Shown in pieces: positions 7,748 to 16,845 of a DNA stretch of 64,000 bases. Position numbers and translations under genes: made by a program. The notes under the pieces were generated by a model that saw only the letters and a program-made list of their open reading frames with translations, had not been told where the DNA came from and did no database searches. This DNA comes from Pseudomonas quercus (GTDB taxonomy: Bacteria > Pseudomonadota > Gammaproteobacteria > Pseudomonadales > Pseudomonadaceae), in assembly GCF_012033695.1 (NCBI RefSeq), contig NZ_JAAVJI010000010.1, positions 13,264-77,263 on the forward strand, in the 5' to 3' direction. How positions within the stretch are numbered: position 1 is the first letter of the stretch; each line of letters starts with the position of its first letter.

Positions 7748-8683
7748 CTATTGAGCTCGGTCCTGCCGTGGCGACCGCCCAAACCGCCCCTTGTAGCACC
7801 GTGCAAAATACGACGGCAGTTCGAAGCCGCAGGCAATACTCACTTCCGTCACGCTCAATGCCGTTTGCCTTAACAGCTGCCGTGCCTTGTCCAGGCGTAA
7901 CCCCAGGTAGAAATGGCTGGGCGTGCTGTGCATATGAACCTGAAACAACCGCTCCAGCTGGCGGCGTGTGACGCCTATGGAAGCGGCCAGCGCTGAAGTG
8001 GTCAACGGCGTTTCGGTGTGCTGTTCCATGGCAGCAATCACATGAAGCAGCTTCTTGTTACGTGTGCCGAACCGTGAGGCCAAGGCCATGCGCTGGTGGT
8101 CCTGGCGGGGCCGGATGCGGCCCAGTACAAACTGCTCCGACACCTCCATGGCCAGGTCACTGCCATGGGCCTGGGCGATCAGATCCAGCATCAGGTCGAT
8201 CGATGCGGTACCGCCGGCGCACGTAATCAACCGATCATCGATCTCGAACAACTCTTGGGTTACGTTCGCTGAAGGCCAGCGCTCCTTGAACGCGCTGATG
8301 GCCTCCCAGTGCAACGTTACTCGGGCATCGCCTAGCAGGCCCGCCTCAGCCAAGACGAAGGCACCCGTATCGATGCCGCCTAAGGTTCCGCCGTCCCCAG
8401 CTACCTTTCTCAACCAGGTACGCAAGGCGCCTGAGTAGGCTTTCAAGGGTTCGAAACCCGCCACCAGCAACGCACGGGCACCTGGCGGGAGCGCCTCCAG
8501 CCCGGCATCTGCGTTAACGGACATGCCATTGCTGGCCAGTACGGCACCGCCGTCAAGGCTTAGTACCCGCCATTGATACAACCCTGGCCTAAACCGGTTA
8601 GCGACCCGCAGCGGCTCCAACGCGCTGATAAACCCCAACGCAGAGAAGCCAGGCAGCAACAGGAAGTGGAACATCTCGGGCAT
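7748..8683 (-). CDS. cdhR: Carnitine catabolism regulator CdhR (GlxA/AraC family)
   Basis: Transcription activator of carnitine catabolism, 311 residues. It has an N-terminal DJ-1/PfpI-like (class I glutamine amidotransferase-like) sensor domain (about 1-190) and a C-terminal AraC-type DNA-binding domain (about 210-305) with two helix-turn-helix units: TTSALAASIGVTRRQLERLF and the later SVTEVSIACGFELPSYFARCYKGRFG. It is transcribed divergently from caiX, the first gene of the carnitine operon, as in P. aeruginosa (PA5389). The shared 163 bp intergenic region should contain its target site. The product is a paralogue of the GbdR encoded nearby. Confidence 0.9.
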   Translation of the reverse strand: MPEMFHFLLLPGFSALGFISALEPLRVANRFRPGLYQWRVLSLDGGAVLASNGMSVNADAGLEALPPGARALLVAGFEPLKAYSGALRTWLRKVAGDGGTLGGIDTGAFVLAEAGLLGDARVTLHWEAISAFKERWPSANVTQELFEIDDRLITCAGGTASIDLMLDLIAQAHGSDLAMEVSEQFVLGRIRPRQDHQRMALASRFGTRNKKLLHVIAAMEQHTETPLTTSALAASIGVTRRQLERLFQVHMHSTPSHFYLGLRLDKARQLLRQTALSVTEVSIACGFELPSYFARCYKGRFGRSPRQDRAQ

Positions 8684-8846
8684 GGGTGCGGCTCAAGGGG
8701 AATGCGACGGTTAATAGCGCGACGGTCGCCCGAGTGCAAGTCCCGGTCGCCACAGTGCGCTTGCCGCTGCGCCCTCAGGCGTAGGCTCTTGGGCAGGGTG
8801 CACAGACACCCCCTACCAATAAAATGCCCTGCCAGAGAACGTCACC

Positions 8847-9785
8847 ATGAAAAGGTTAATCTGCGGCTGTGTGCTGTTGCTTACCGCTACTGCTGTTCCG
8901 CTGGTGCAGGCCGCTGATACGGCGGCCTGCAAAAGCGTGCGGCTTGGCGTCGTGAACTGGACCGATGTCATTGCCACCAGCAGCCTGGCCCAGGTACTGC
9001 TGGACGGGTTGGGTTATGAAACACGGCAGACCAGCGCTTCCCAGCAAATCATTTTTGCAGGCATTCGGGACCAGCGCCTGGACCTGTTCCTGGGGTATTG
9101 GAACCCCCTGATGACCGCCACCATCACGCCCTTTGTGGACCAGAAACAGGTGCGTGTGCTCGACACACCTAGCCTGGCCGATGCCCGTGCAACGCTTGCA
9201 GTGCCCAGCTACCTGGCGGACAAAGGGCTGAAGCGCTTTGCGGACATTGCCCGCTTCAAGAAAGAGCTGGGCGGCAAGCTGTACGGCATTGAGCCGGGGT
9301 CGGGTGCCAATACCCAGATCAAGCAGATGATTGCCAGCAACCAGTTTGGCCTGGGCGACTTCCAGCTGGTGGAGTCCAGTGAGGCTGGCATGCTGTCAGC
9401 CGTTGCCCGTGCCGTGAAACGTAATGAAGCCATTGTGTTCTTCGGCTGGGCGCCCCACCCCATGAACGTCAACCTGAAGATGACCTACCTGACGGGCAGC
9501 GAAGGCGCGTTGGGCCCGGACGAAGGGAAAGCCACAGTTTGGACAGTTACAGCGCCGGACTACGCTAGCCGTTGCCCTAATGTGAATCAGCTGCTGAGCA
9601 ACCTGACGTTTAGCGCGGCAGATGAAAGCCGCATGATGCAACCACTGCTCGACCATAAAGAGCCCTTGGATGCCGCACGCCAGTGGCTCAAGGACCACCC
9701 CCAGGATCGCGCACGCTGGCTGGAAGGCGTAACAACCTTCGACGGTAAGCCTGCCGACAGCAAGCTGCGCCTGACCACCCACTGA
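8847..9785 (+). CDS. caiX: Carnitine-binding periplasmic protein CaiX
   Basis: Substrate-binding protein of 312 residues for an ABC importer of carnitine. It has a signal peptide (cleavage after VQAA, about residue 22) and an OpuAC/ProX-type quaternary-amine-binding fold. Aromatic and ligand-site segments seen are FLGYWNPLM, GIEPGSGANTQIKQM, SSEAGML and FFGWAPHPMNV, all alignable with CbcX encoded further along the window. No permease or ATPase gene is adjacent; in P. aeruginosa CaiX feeds the CbcWV core, and cbcWV is present here. First gene of the caiX-cdhCAB operon, divergent from cdhR. Confidence 0.9.
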   Translation: MKRLICGCVLLLTATAVPLVQAADTAACKSVRLGVVNWTDVIATSSLAQVLLDGLGYETRQTSASQQIIFAGIRDQRLDLFLGYWNPLMTATITPFVDQKQVRVLDTPSLADARATLAVPSYLADKGLKRFADIARFKKELGGKLYGIEPGSGANTQIKQMIASNQFGLGDFQLVESSEAGMLSAVARAVKRNEAIVFFGWAPHPMNVNLKMTYLTGSEGALGPDEGKATVWTVTAPDYASRCPNVNQLLSNLTFSAADESRMMQPLLDHKEPLDAARQWLKDHPQDRARWLEGVTTFDGKPADSKLRLTTH

Positions 9786-9801
9786 CCCTGCCTGCCCTGC
9801 C

Positions 9802-9823
9802 CTTGCGTTGTGTTTAACGCAAG
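9802..9823 (+). other. Hairpin between caiX and cdhC
   Basis: A perfect 8-bp stem, CTTGCGTT and AACGCAAG with a GTGTTT loop, lies 17 bp after the caiX stop and 28 bp before the cdhC start, with no T-run. Such a structure could protect the caiX message or partly terminate transcription, giving more binding protein than enzymes. The role is inferred. Confidence 0.5.
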
Positions 9824-9850
9824 CGGCAGCGCTCGCCCTGAGGAACTGTC

Positions 9851-10738
9851 ATGAACCATGATGTGATCATTACCTGCGCCCTCACTGGCGCAGGTGACAC
9901 CACGGCACGCAGCCCCCATGTGCCCGTTACGCCAAAACAGATTGCTGAAGCCGCGGTAGAAGCGGCGAAAGCCGGTGCCACCGTGGTTCATTGCCATGTA
10001 CGTGACCCGCAGACCGGCCGCTTCAGCCGAGACGTTGCCCTGTACCGTGAGGTAATGGAGCGTATTCGAGAAGCGGATGTGGACATCATCGTCAACCTCA
10101 CCGCCGGTATGGGAGGCGACCTGGAAATCGGCCCAGGCGAATGCCCTACCGAATTTGGCCCAGGCACCGACCTGGTTGGCCCGCTGACCCGCCTTGCCCA
10201 TGTTGAAGCACTGCTGCCCGAGATCTGCACCTTGGATTGCGGCACCCTCAACTTTGGAGATGGCAACACGATTTATGTCTCCACGCCCACGCAATTACGT
10301 TCCGGCGCCCAACGCATCACTGAGCTGGGAGTGAAAGCCGAACTGGAGATTTTCGACACCGGCCACCTGTGGTTCGCCAAGCAAATGATCGCCGAAGGGT
10401 TGTTGCACGACCCATTGTTCCAGTTGTGCCTCGGCATTCCGTGGGGTGCACCTGCTGACACAACCACCATGAAAGCCATGGTCGACAACCTGCCTGGCGG
10501 GGCGACCTGGGCAGCGTTCGGCATTGGCCGTATGCAAATGCCCATGGCTGCCCAAGCGGTGTTGCTGGGGGGCAACGTGCGGGTAGGCCTGGAGGACAAC
10601 CTATGGCTGGAAAAGGGCGTGCTGGCCACCAATGGGCAATTGGTGGAGCGGGTGAGCGAAATCCTCACGCGGCTGGGTGCACGCATTCTTACCCCGGCCC
10701 AAGGCCGTGAAAAAATGAACCTGGCCCGCCGTGGTTAA
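9851..10738 (+). CDS. cdhC: Dehydrocarnitine cleavage enzyme CdhC (BKACE family)
   Basis: Zinc-dependent beta-keto acid cleavage enzyme of 295 residues. In carnitine breakdown it uses acetyl-CoA and 3-dehydrocarnitine to give betainyl-CoA and acetoacetate. The BKACE signature is clear: [15 protein letters not shown] at the start, then VVHCHVRDP (the HxH zinc pair near residues 46-48), NLTAGMGGD and an EIFDTGHL segment. ATG start with a GAGGA ribosome site. It lies between caiX and cdhA, 12 bp before the latter, in the same order as in P. aeruginosa and P. putida. Confidence 0.92.
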   Translation: MNHDVIITCALTGAGDTTARSPHVPVTPKQIAEAAVEAAKAGATVVHCHVRDPQTGRFSRDVALYREVMERIREADVDIIVNLTAGMGGDLEIGPGECPTEFGPGTDLVGPLTRLAHVEALLPEICTLDCGTLNFGDGNTIYVSTPTQLRSGAQRITELGVKAELEIFDTGHLWFAKQMIAEGLLHDPLFQLCLGIPWGAPADTTTMKAMVDNLPGGATWAAFGIGRMQMPMAAQAVLLGGNVRVGLEDNLWLEKGVLATNGQLVERVSEILTRLGARILTPAQGREKMNLARRG

Positions 10739-10750
10739 CGAGGTAGCGCA

Positions 10751-11716
10751 ATGACTTTTTTGAGCGACGTTAAAACTTTCGCGGCGTTGGGTGGCGGTGT
10801 GATTGGTAGCGGCTGGGTCACCCGGGCCTTGGCCCATGGCCTGGATGTAGTGGCCTGGGACCCTGCCCCTAACGCCGAGGCCACTATCCGCCAACGCGTG
10901 GCCAATGCCTGGCCTGCGCTGGAAAAGCAGGGCTTGGCACCCGGCGCTTCGCCTGAGCGACTGCGCATGGCGGCCACTATCGAAGCCTGCGTCGCCGACG
11001 CGGACTTTATCCAGGAAAGCGCCCCCGAGCGGCTTGAACTCAAACGGGAGCTTCACGAGGCGATCAGCGCAGCGGCACGGCCTGACGTGATCATTGCCTC
11101 CAGCACCTCCGGGCTGCTGCCCAGTGAGTTCTACGCCAGTGCGCGCCATCCCGAACGCTGTGTGGTAGGCCACCCCTTCAACCCGGTGTACCTGCTGCCA
11201 TTGGTGGAAGTGGTCGGCGGCCAGCACACCCGCGTGCAGGCCATCGAAACGGCCAGCGACGTGTATCGCCGCCTGGGCATGCGGCCCCTGCACGTGCGCA
11301 AGGAAGTGCCAGGGTTTATTGCCGACCGTTTGCTGGAAGCGTTGTGGCGCGAGGCCCTTCACTTGGTTAACGACGGCGTGGCCACCACAGGTGAAATCGA
11401 CGACGCCATTCGCTACGGCGCCGGGTTGCGCTGGTCGTTCATGGGTACGTTCCTGACCTATACCCTGGCGGGAGGCCAGGCGGGTATGCGCCACTTCATG
11501 CAGCAGTTTGGCCCTGCCTTGCAATTGCCCTGGACGTACCTTCCCGCACCTGCGCTCACGGACAAACTGATCGACGACGTGGTCGACGGTACCGCTGAGC
11601 AATTGGGCACTCACAGCATTGCCGCGTTGGAACGCTATCGCGATGATGCACTGCTCGCGGTCATGGCTGCTGTGAAGCACACCCAGCAGGCCCATGGGAT
11701 AGCCGCTGATGACTGA
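10751..11716 (+). CDS. cdhA: L-carnitine dehydrogenase CdhA
   Basis: NAD-dependent oxidation of L-carnitine to 3-dehydrocarnitine, the first step of the pathway. The 321-residue protein has the 3-hydroxyacyl-CoA dehydrogenase fold: an N-terminal NAD site ([11 protein letters not shown], residues ~13-23), the SSTSGLLPS and [16 protein letters not shown] segments, and the C-terminal helical dimer domain beginning near [22 protein letters not shown] ribosome site precedes the ATG. The 3' end overlaps the cdhB start by 8 bp, indicating translational coupling. Confidence 0.93.
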   Translation: MTFLSDVKTFAALGGGVIGSGWVTRALAHGLDVVAWDPAPNAEATIRQRVANAWPALEKQGLAPGASPERLRMAATIEACVADADFIQESAPERLELKRELHEAISAAARPDVIIASSTSGLLPSEFYASARHPERCVVGHPFNPVYLLPLVEVVGGQHTRVQAIETASDVYRRLGMRPLHVRKEVPGFIADRLLEALWREALHLVNDGVATTGEIDDAIRYGAGLRWSFMGTFLTYTLAGGQAGMRHFMQQFGPALQLPWTYLPAPALTDKLIDDVVDGTAEQLGTHSIAALERYRDDALLAVMAAVKHTQQAHGIAADD

Positions 11717-12221
11717 GCCCTTGATGAGCGAGCCCTTGATAACTGAGCCCTTGATAACCTGGCAAGGCGAGGTGGCCGCCGAATGGACCGACTACAACGG
11801 CCACCTGCGTGATGCGTTCTACCTGCTGCTGTTCAGCTATGGCACCGATGGTTTCATGGACCGCATCGGGCTGGACGAGGCCGGCCGCCAGGTCACAGGC
11901 TGCTCGCTGTTTACCCTGGAATGCCATCTGAACTTCTTGCATGAGGTCAAGCAGGGTGAAGCCGTTGAGGTGCACACCCGTGTATTGGCCCACGACCACA
12001 AGCGCGTGCACCTGTATCACAGCCTGCACCGGCCTGGCGGTGGTGAAGCGTTGGCCGCCAGTGAGCAAATGCTGCTGCATGTGACGCTGGACGGGCCGCG
12101 ATCCGCACCCTTTGCACAGCACGCCTCAGAAATGCTGAACCACCTGTATCAGCAGCAGGCCGCGTTCGCTCCTCCGCCTTGGGCCGGCCGTGTGATTGCC
12201 TTGGCACCCCGCCAGGGCTAA
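11709..12221 (+). CDS. cdhB: Betainyl-CoA thioesterase CdhB
   Basis: Hot-dog-fold thioesterase of 170 residues that hydrolyses betainyl-CoA to glycine betaine, joining carnitine breakdown to the betaine pathway. The typical [18 protein letters not shown] segment with the catalytic-region Asp and the [13 protein letters not shown] strand are present. The first 17 residues are odd: [17 protein letters not shown], encoded by three imperfect 15-bp direct repeats (11712-11756). Starts at 11709 or the ATG at 11724 are both possible. Overlaps cdhA by 8 bp. Confidence 0.88.
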   Translation: MTEPLMSEPLITEPLITWQGEVAAEWTDYNGHLRDAFYLLLFSYGTDGFMDRIGLDEAGRQVTGCSLFTLECHLNFLHEVKQGEAVEVHTRVLAHDHKRVHLYHSLHRPGGGEALAASEQMLLHVTLDGPRSAPFAQHASEMLNHLYQQQAAFAPPPWAGRVIALAPRQG

Positions 12222-12255
12222 AAAACGACCCGTTCATACCCACCCCTGCCATCTC

Positions 12256-12277
12256 GGCCCGCGAGGTATTGCGGGCC
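12256..12277 (+). terminator. Possible terminator hairpin after cdhB
   Basis: GGCCCGC and GCGGGCC form a perfect 7-bp stem with an 8-base loop, 35 bp after the cdhB stop. No T-run follows, so termination may be weak, and read-through into the 84-residue gene is possible. Confidence 0.4.
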
Positions 12278-12328
12278 AGGAGTGGCCTGATCACAATCCA
12301 GTAAACGCCCCTCCAAAGGACGCTTCAC

Positions 12329-12583
12329 ATGATGCACGCTGACTTGATCGATCAGGACGACCTGCTGGGCAAATTGCGTGCCCTGGGGTTCGAGATGCCT
12401 CCAGGGGCCAGCGCAGAGCAGGCCTGCGAATGTGCCGTTCGAGGGCTGGATACGCACCGTGCCAAGGCACTGCGAGGCATGGTGGAGCAGCTGTTGGGCG
12501 GCAGTGCAACGTTGCTGCCCGCCGTGCGGCAGGCCATCGATCGTAACTTGTTACCAGCCTTGGCGCAGTTCGGGCGGCAGTAA
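12329..12583 (+). CDS. Small conserved hypothetical protein, 84 aa
   Basis: Soluble 84-residue protein rich in Ala, Leu and acidic residues, mostly helical, with two cysteines close together (ACECA). I cannot assign a function. An AAGGA ribosome site precedes two adjacent ATG codons (12329 and 12332). It lies downstream of the carnitine operon in the same direction and converges on gbdR with only 16 bp between. Similar small genes sit at this position in other pseudomonads as I recall, supporting a real gene. Confidence 0.6.
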   Translation: MMHADLIDQDDLLGKLRALGFEMPPGASAEQACECAVRGLDTHRAKALRGMVEQLLGGSATLLPAVRQAIDRNLLPALAQFGRQ

Positions 12584-12599
12584 GCCGCCCACGCGTGGC

Positions 12600-13703
12600 C
12601 TACACCCTTACGCTGGCGAAGGTGGACTCGTTGCGCGCCTGGCTCAACGCTGCCAACGGCCCTGAAAGCGGCGGCAGTACCATGCCTTGCGGAATCGGCA
12701 GCAAGGTCACCTGCTGTGTGGTGTTGGACCCTGCACGCTCGTCGCGGGGCGGAATGCCGAAGTATTCGCGATAGCACTTGGAAAAGTGGGGTGTGGACAC
12801 AAAGCCGCACACGGACGCGACCTCAATGATCGACATAGGGGTTTGCTTGAGCAACTGGCGCGCCCGCACCAGGCGTAACTTCAGGTAGTAGCGTGAAGGC
12901 GAACAGTGCAGGTACTTCTGGAACAGCCGCTCCAGTTGCCGGCGTGAAACGGCCACGTAAACGGCCAACTCATCCAAGTCAATCGGTTCTTCCAGGTTGG
13001 CCTCCATCAGCGCCACGATTTCCTGCAACTTGGGCTGGTTGGTGCCTAGCATGTGCTTGAGCGGTACACGTTGGTGGTCCTGCTCGTTGCGAATCCGCTC
13101 GTACACGAACATTTCCGAGATAGCCGCAGACAGTTCACGGCCATGATCGCGGCTGATCAGGTGCAGCATCATGTCCATAGGGGCAGTGCCGCCGGAGCTG
13201 GTGAAACGGTTACGGTCCAGGGTAAACAGCCGCGTGCTCATGGTGGCGCGGGGAAAGGCCTCTTGCATGGCCGCCAGGCATTCCCAGTGCACGCTGCAGT
13301 CGAAGCCATCCAGCAAACCAGCACAGGCCAGGGCCCAGCTACCCGTACACACCGCCCCTAGGCGGCGCGACTGACGGGCCTGGCTCTGCAACCAGGTCAC
13401 GTGCTCACGGGTCACCGTACGCTGTATGCCCACACCACCGCACACGATCACGCTGTCCAAGGCAGTGGCCTGGTACATGCCAGCATCGGGGGTGATTTGC
13501 AGGCCGTCGCTGGCCCATACCTGGCCACCGTCGGCGGTGAGGGTGGTCCAACGGTACAGCTCGCGGCCAGACAACTGGTTGGCCATGCGAAGGGGCTCGA
13601 CCGCCGAGGCGAGGGAAATCAGCGTGAAGTTATCCAGCAGCAAAAAACCGATGGATTGAGGCGCACGGGTCTGGGGTTGAGCCCCGGAGTTGAACGACGT
13701 CAT
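12600..13703 (-). CDS. gbdR: Glycine betaine-responsive activator GbdR
   Basis: AraC-family activator with an amidotransferase-like sensor domain, 367 residues. It responds to glycine betaine and dimethylglycine and switches on betaine catabolism and choline uptake genes in P. aeruginosa. Residues ~17-200 are the DJ-1/PfpI-like domain (IGFLLLDNFTLISLASAVEPLRMAN region); ~235-335 is the AraC domain with helix-turn-helix motifs around LDELAVYVAVSRRQLERLFQ and SIIEVASVCGFVSTPHFSKCYREYFG. The C-terminal ~35 residues extend past the domain, as usual for GbdR. ATG with a GAGGAG site. In P. aeruginosa the next gene is the serine dehydratase gene; here a type III effector cassette lies between. Confidence 0.92.
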   Translation of the reverse strand: MTSFNSGAQPQTRAPQSIGFLLLDNFTLISLASAVEPLRMANQLSGRELYRWTTLTADGGQVWASDGLQITPDAGMYQATALDSVIVCGGVGIQRTVTREHVTWLQSQARQSRRLGAVCTGSWALACAGLLDGFDCSVHWECLAAMQEAFPRATMSTRLFTLDRNRFTSSGGTAPMDMMLHLISRDHGRELSAAISEMFVYERIRNEQDHQRVPLKHMLGTNQPKLQEIVALMEANLEEPIDLDELAVYVAVSRRQLERLFQKYLHCSPSRYYLKLRLVRARQLLKQTPMSIIEVASVCGFVSTPHFSKCYREYFGIPPRDERAGSNTTQQVTLLPIPQGMVLPPLSGPLAALSQARNESTFASVRV

Positions 13704-14158
13704 CGCAGTATCTCCTCTGATTCGTAGGTGGCCCCAGGCTGAGGGCTCTTTTTCTACTATTCACTGGAGCAATTGCCGTGCCGAACCTTGAATGCGCATT
13801 CAATAAAACCTGAAAACGACGTCGCAAACGGTCTGGTATCGGTTGGCCATGCCTTGCAATGGCAGGGTTGGGTGAGGCGTACAGCGCAGGGCGTGGGGAG
13901 TTTGGTAGCAATTCGTAAAGGCAGGGTGCGGTTGGCCACACGAGATTGAGCACAGGTGACCACCGCGTAACAATGGGCTAAAAAGCAGCACTGCGTCATT
14001 ACGTGAGCAAAAAAAGCGCAGGTTGGTGATTGAACACCGACCCTAAGGGTTTCAATTGCTCAATATTTGTCACTGACAGCTCTAGGACCGTACAGCTGGC
14101 TGTCTTTGGGCGCCGATATAACGGCAACCCAAAGACAAACCATTCATCGCCTGCCTGA
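13704..14158. promoter_or_regulatory. Intergenic region upstream of gbdR
   Basis: About 455 bp between gbdR and the end of the HopM-like gene, both leftward. It must contain the gbdR promoter. No coding frame convinces. Apart from the inverted repeat at 14101-14137 I see no recognisable element. Confidence 0.4.
14101..14137 (-). terminator. Strong inverted repeat after the hopM-like gene
   Basis: TGTCTTTGGG and CCCAAAGACA form a perfect 10-bp stem, and an inner GCCG/CGGC pair extends it. It begins 22 bp after the effector stop codon. There is no T-run on either side, so it is terminator-like rather than a textbook terminator. It may also mark the edge of the inserted cassette. Confidence 0.5.
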
Positions 14159-16273
14159 TTAGCTCGGCCGGCCCATTTGACCCATTTCTATTTGGCTTTC
14201 CTGGCTCGTGCTTGGAGTACCACGCATCATAGTTGCGAAGCTTTTTGCCGTTGCAGAAGGATGCAGCACGCTTTGAACCAAGGCAGCACTAGCCACAGTT
14301 GTTGCCTGCGAAGGTGCTTGCAATACGCCACGGCCTCGGTGGATTAAATTCTCAAACTTGCGCGACTTGGTGTCCTTAGGAGTAGTGTGTGGCAAGGTTT
14401 CACGGTCAGGCGCCAACAAATTGTTGCCCACATTGCCCATCCGACCAGTGCCTCCTTTCTTAGCCTCGATCTTGTTCTGCATCGCTGCGAAAAAAGACGA
14501 CAACGTCAAGGCGGGGCCGAAACTGGATGCAAACACTTTTGAAGCAATGTGTGCAGGCTTGTCCAAATCCAGGTCTTTCACATAGTCAGACACCGCTGTT
14601 GAAATCGTGACACCTTGGATTGCCCCGTACATCTTGCTCAGAAAGGCTTCTTGTACGTCTGGGCTTCTAAGGTCGATTGCCTTGAAGCCGTCCTTAGTCA
14701 CTTTCCCTAACCTGTCCAAAAGGGCTTTGTCGACCCCGACCGGAACATGAGTCCGCACCTCTCGGCCTTGGTCATCCTTGACAGTAGTTGTCAGCTGATT
14801 CCATGTCTGCAAGCTCGCTGAAACAGCCCCCCCCGTTGCCGAGGCCAAGACAAGCGCCGGAATGGTTTTCGCTGGCACCACACCTGCATCCACAAGCCCT
14901 TCCAATATGCCCTGTGCCAAACCGAAGCCGCTGAAGAACTCCAGCTCACCTTTCATGGTGCCAAACTTGTGATTATTTTGCGCTTCGGCGAAGCGTGTTT
15001 TGAACTCGTTGTAAGCTTTTTTTGCAGCCGCCATTTCCGCAGGGCTTCGTTTATGGCTAACACCATCGACCGTGTATTGCTCGGTGGGCTGACTGGAAAC
15101 CTCAGAAAATTTGACTGGCCGCACTTCCCTGCCTGTCAGCGATACAAGCAGTTCATTGACCCAAGGGCGAACGGTATTGTTAATCAACTCATGGGATGCG
15201 CCGAGACCTGCCCCTGCCCCAGTCACCCGAGCGCCAAAATTGGCATTGCGCAACGCCCATTCGATCGCTGCACGCACCGCACCGAAATGCCCTGCAGACG
15301 CCACAAGTTGCTGAAACAGTTTGGGTAGGAGCGCGCGAATTTTATTGAAGAAGCTAGATTGTTCTTCAAATTTCGCCAGCACTGTGGGTAATTTGGCATT
15401 GTGGACGGCAGCGGCCAATTCCTCAGGTGGCTTATAGTCCTTCTTGACCTGCTTCATTAGCTGACTCGCGGCCTTCCAGCTTTCACTACTTTTCTGAAGC
15501 TGCCTATGCTCCTCAACGGTCTGGGAGTTAGCTTTGCCAGGCCCAGCGTTTTCGATTTCTTTCTTGGCCTTGTCTGCCTGCTCTTGAAGCTGATCTGCAC
15601 GCTCACTACAGCTGTTGATGCTATCTGTAAGCATACGATCTGTCTGCGTACCTACACGGATAGCATAATCTACGAACGCGTCGCGGCTACGTTCAATATT
15701 GGCTTTTTGCGCAGCAGGTAAATCAGGCGTTTTCAAGACTTCTTCGTAACGTGCATGGGCAACCTGCAGGTGCTCGGCCAAAGCATTGGAGTGGTTGTTG
15801 AGCGCAGCAGATAACTGCTTGGTATCCACCACTCCACTTTCATGCTGAGCGAGAGGTACCAATGCTTCGCCAATTGCAACGCTTGCACTTTCTAGCGGTG
15901 CACTCTCATGGGCTAGGGCGGCCTTTAGGTCCTCGTGCAAACTGCCTACGATGTCCTCATAGGCCGTGGTCGGTAACGCTTTGAGCAGCTCTCCTTGCAA
16001 AGTCAACTGTTCGGTCTGCAGGGCCAACAGGTTGCTTGGGTTCTGCTGGAGCTTCTGCGCCAATGCACCTGCGCTGGCTCTCAACTCACCGCCTGCCTTA
16101 GGTGGGCCGGCTTGCTCAAACAACTCAAGCGCGTTGCTGGTGGGCATATGGCCTCCAACGCTTTCGCTTGAAGGGTGTGCTGCAATTGCGGGCTGACGGG
16201 AGCTACTGGCCGCCTCAGTGATTTGCTGGGTAGAGCGTATGGGTGATGTACTGCCTGCGCCTTGAACGGGCAT
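14159..16273 (-). CDS. HopM1-family type III effector (candidate)
   Basis: Predicted secreted effector of 704 residues. The start is the ATG at 16273, with a GGAGGA site 6 bases upstream and 14 bp after the chaperone stop. The N-terminus has a type III export profile: Val at position 3, many Ser and Thr in the first 45 residues, no acidic residue in the first 15. A helical, coiled-coil-prone middle (about 60-290) follows. The C-terminal half contains blocks I recognise from P. syringae HopM1 (712 residues): GGAVSASLQTWNQL (481-494), IDLRSPDVQEAFLSKMYGAIQ (~533-553) and PDRETLPHTTPKDT (~622-635). HopM1 is an early effector that destabilises the host ARF-GEF MIN7 and promotes water soaking. The recognition is from memory of motifs, not an alignment. 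Normally hopM1 lies in the conserved effector locus beside hrp/hrc genes; here it is isolated. AT-richer than flanking genes. Confidence 0.75.
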   Translation of the reverse strand: MPVQGAGSTSPIRSTQQITEAASSSRQPAIAAHPSSESVGGHMPTSNALELFEQAGPPKAGGELRASAGALAQKLQQNPSNLLALQTEQLTLQGELLKALPTTAYEDIVGSLHEDLKAALAHESAPLESASVAIGEALVPLAQHESGVVDTKQLSAALNNHSNALAEHLQVAHARYEEVLKTPDLPAAQKANIERSRDAFVDYAIRVGTQTDRMLTDSINSCSERADQLQEQADKAKKEIENAGPGKANSQTVEEHRQLQKSSESWKAASQLMKQVKKDYKPPEELAAAVHNAKLPTVLAKFEEQSSFFNKIRALLPKLFQQLVASAGHFGAVRAAIEWALRNANFGARVTGAGAGLGASHELINNTVRPWVNELLVSLTGREVRPVKFSEVSSQPTEQYTVDGVSHKRSPAEMAAAKKAYNEFKTRFAEAQNNHKFGTMKGELEFFSGFGLAQGILEGLVDAGVVPAKTIPALVLASATGGAVSASLQTWNQLTTTVKDDQGREVRTHVPVGVDKALLDRLGKVTKDGFKAIDLRSPDVQEAFLSKMYGAIQGVTISTAVSDYVKDLDLDKPAHIASKVFASSFGPALTLSSFFAAMQNKIEAKKGGTGRMGNVGNNLLAPDRETLPHTTPKDTKSRKFENLIHRGRGVLQAPSQATTVASAALVQSVLHPSATAKSFATMMRGTPSTSQESQIEMGQMGRPS

Positions 16274-16287
16274 GGGGGTTCCTCCAA

Positions 16288-16773
16288 TCAACGAAAGACG
16301 GGAGCGCCCAGAGAGCGCGTCAAGGTAGTAGAGGCACGTCTTGCCGAAGCCGCAGGTGCAGTGTTTTTGTCATTACTCAGGAAAAAATCAGCGCGCCAAG
16401 CCTTGGCCATGTCGGCGAACTGGCTTAGCAGGAACAATATGATAGAGGCGTCGACCACCAAGGGCAGCTTGCAGGACAGCACCACCCGCTGGGTTTGGTC
16501 ACTGAATGACAGTACGGGTGCGGAGGGACCTTCGAACGCGTAAAAGTTGGTTTCCAACAGACGCAAAAGCACCGCTTCGCGCCCTCGGGTAGGCAGCGCA
16601 CCGAAATCACAATGCACTACGACGGTGCCGTGCTCACCTTCTTCCAAGTGGCGCAGCGTAAAGTTGACCTCACGAATCGTAAGATTGGTACGTTCATACA
16701 GCGCGGCAGGGTTAGGAATAAGTGTTTGTTCGCAAATCTGGTCGACCAACAGTCGATAGGTTTCTAGTGCCAT
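16288..16773 (-). CDS. CesT/ShcM-like type III chaperone
   Basis: Small protein of 161 residues encoded directly upstream of its presumed effector. Its alpha-beta pattern fits class I CesT-type chaperones: an N-terminal helix (TYRLLVDQICEQT), beta strands (REVNFTLRHLEE, GTVVVHCDFGALP), a helix RGREAVLLRLLETNF, then PVLSFSDQTQRVVLSCKLPL and a C-terminal helix. ShcM, the HopM1 chaperone, has a similar size and genetic position. The C-terminal ~30 residues are basic and Ser/Thr/Ala-rich, unusual for this normally acidic family. The ribosome site before the ATG is weak. Transcription is expected from the hrp box 73 bp upstream. Confidence 0.72.
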   Translation of the reverse strand: MALETYRLLVDQICEQTLIPNPAALYERTNLTIREVNFTLRHLEEGEHGTVVVHCDFGALPTRGREAVLLRLLETNFYAFEGPSAPVLSFSDQTQRVVLSCKLPLVVDASIILFLLSQFADMAKAWRADFFLSNDKNTAPAASARRASTTLTRSLGAPVFR

Positions 16774-16845
16774 GGGATGGGACTCGGGGATTGAGACGGG
16801 ACGCTAGGGCGTCTTTTATTGTGTAAACAGCTACGTGATGCAGAA

